From positions 1 to 64,000 of the forward strand of contig MKUW01000027.1 in NCBI GenBank assembly GCA_001899005.1: a DNA stretch of 64,000 nt. The letters run 5' to 3'. The notes under the pieces are model-generated. The model was not told the origin of the DNA and ran no database searches. It worked only from the letters and a program-made list of their open reading frames with translations. The first letter of the stretch is position 1; every line of letters starts with the position of its first letter. Position numbers and translations under genes: made by a program. This document shows positions 59,077-64,000 of the stretch, one piece after another. This stretch comes from Chloroflexi bacterium 44-23. GTDB lineage: Bacteria > Chloroflexota > Anaerolineae > Anaerolineales > Anaerolineaceae.

Positions 59077-59097
59077 TAAATAGCTTTCAACTACGGT

Positions 59098-64000
<4,903 letters not shown>

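Overview
The window looks like a chromosome segment of a mesophilic Chloroflexota bacterium, most probably Anaerolineae. This is inferred from gene content and style, not from a search. The clues are lipoproteins with Thr/Ala/Pro-rich linkers after the lipobox, a DUF3160 plus SH3 lipoprotein, a ParB-like/universal-stress fusion, many GAF/PAS sensors, a PknB-type kinase with an external domain, moderate GC, and many dispersed intergenic repeats. No tRNA, rRNA or replication origin was recognised.

Region 1 (1-37.7 kb) is ordinary chromosome. A translationally coupled operon encodes a cobalamin-domain protein, an opine-dehydrogenase-like enzyme and a membrane protein. It is followed by a metallophosphoesterase lipoprotein, a LysM plus DhaL-like pair, a DUF4380-like protein, an HD-GYP protein, proBA, a YkgJ-type protein, an ECF sigma factor with its membrane partner, a GH20 hexosaminidase, and an AAA ATPase behind four 33-bp-spaced iterons. 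Next come a PknB kinase, a prolyl-tRNA deacylase, a response regulator/kinase pair next to an HtrA protease with a probable regulator box, a Mop molybdopterin protein, mtnA, a ParB/USP fusion, a tandem class II aldolase, a GAF/PAS sensor, and TetR-LacZ. A small inverted-repeat element (MITE) occurs four times; two copies have perfect 8-bp target-site duplications.

Region 2 (37.7-53.1 kb) starts with a REP-associated transposase (RAYT) bracketed by tandem ~240-bp palindromic repeats. A DeoC-like protein without the Schiff-base lysine, a NarL-type two-component system, a two-ATPase ABC exporter with a lipoprotein adaptor, an unidentified protein and a DUF3160 lipoprotein follow. The gaps are filled with dispersed repeats.

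Region 3 (53.1-64 kb) is the accessory part. Two CRISPR arrays with the same 32-bp type I-C-like repeat (30 repeats, then at least 75 running off the end) are interleaved with decayed phage head genes. One phage piece has a scaffold-like gene, a MuF-type head protein with an extra C-terminal domain, and a coupled small ORF that may be its immunity protein. The other, 1.74 kb long, lies exactly between the last repeat of array 1 and the first visible repeat of array 2. It contains a truncated HNH gene, a frameshifted minor-capsid/nuclease gene, and two divergent promoter-terminator cassettes that could make small RNAs. Repeat orientation puts transcription on the minus strand, so cas genes and the main leader are expected beyond position 64000. 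The arrays share a near-identical spacer. The mix of phage toxin-type genes, candidate small RNAs and split arrays is the most unusual part of the window.
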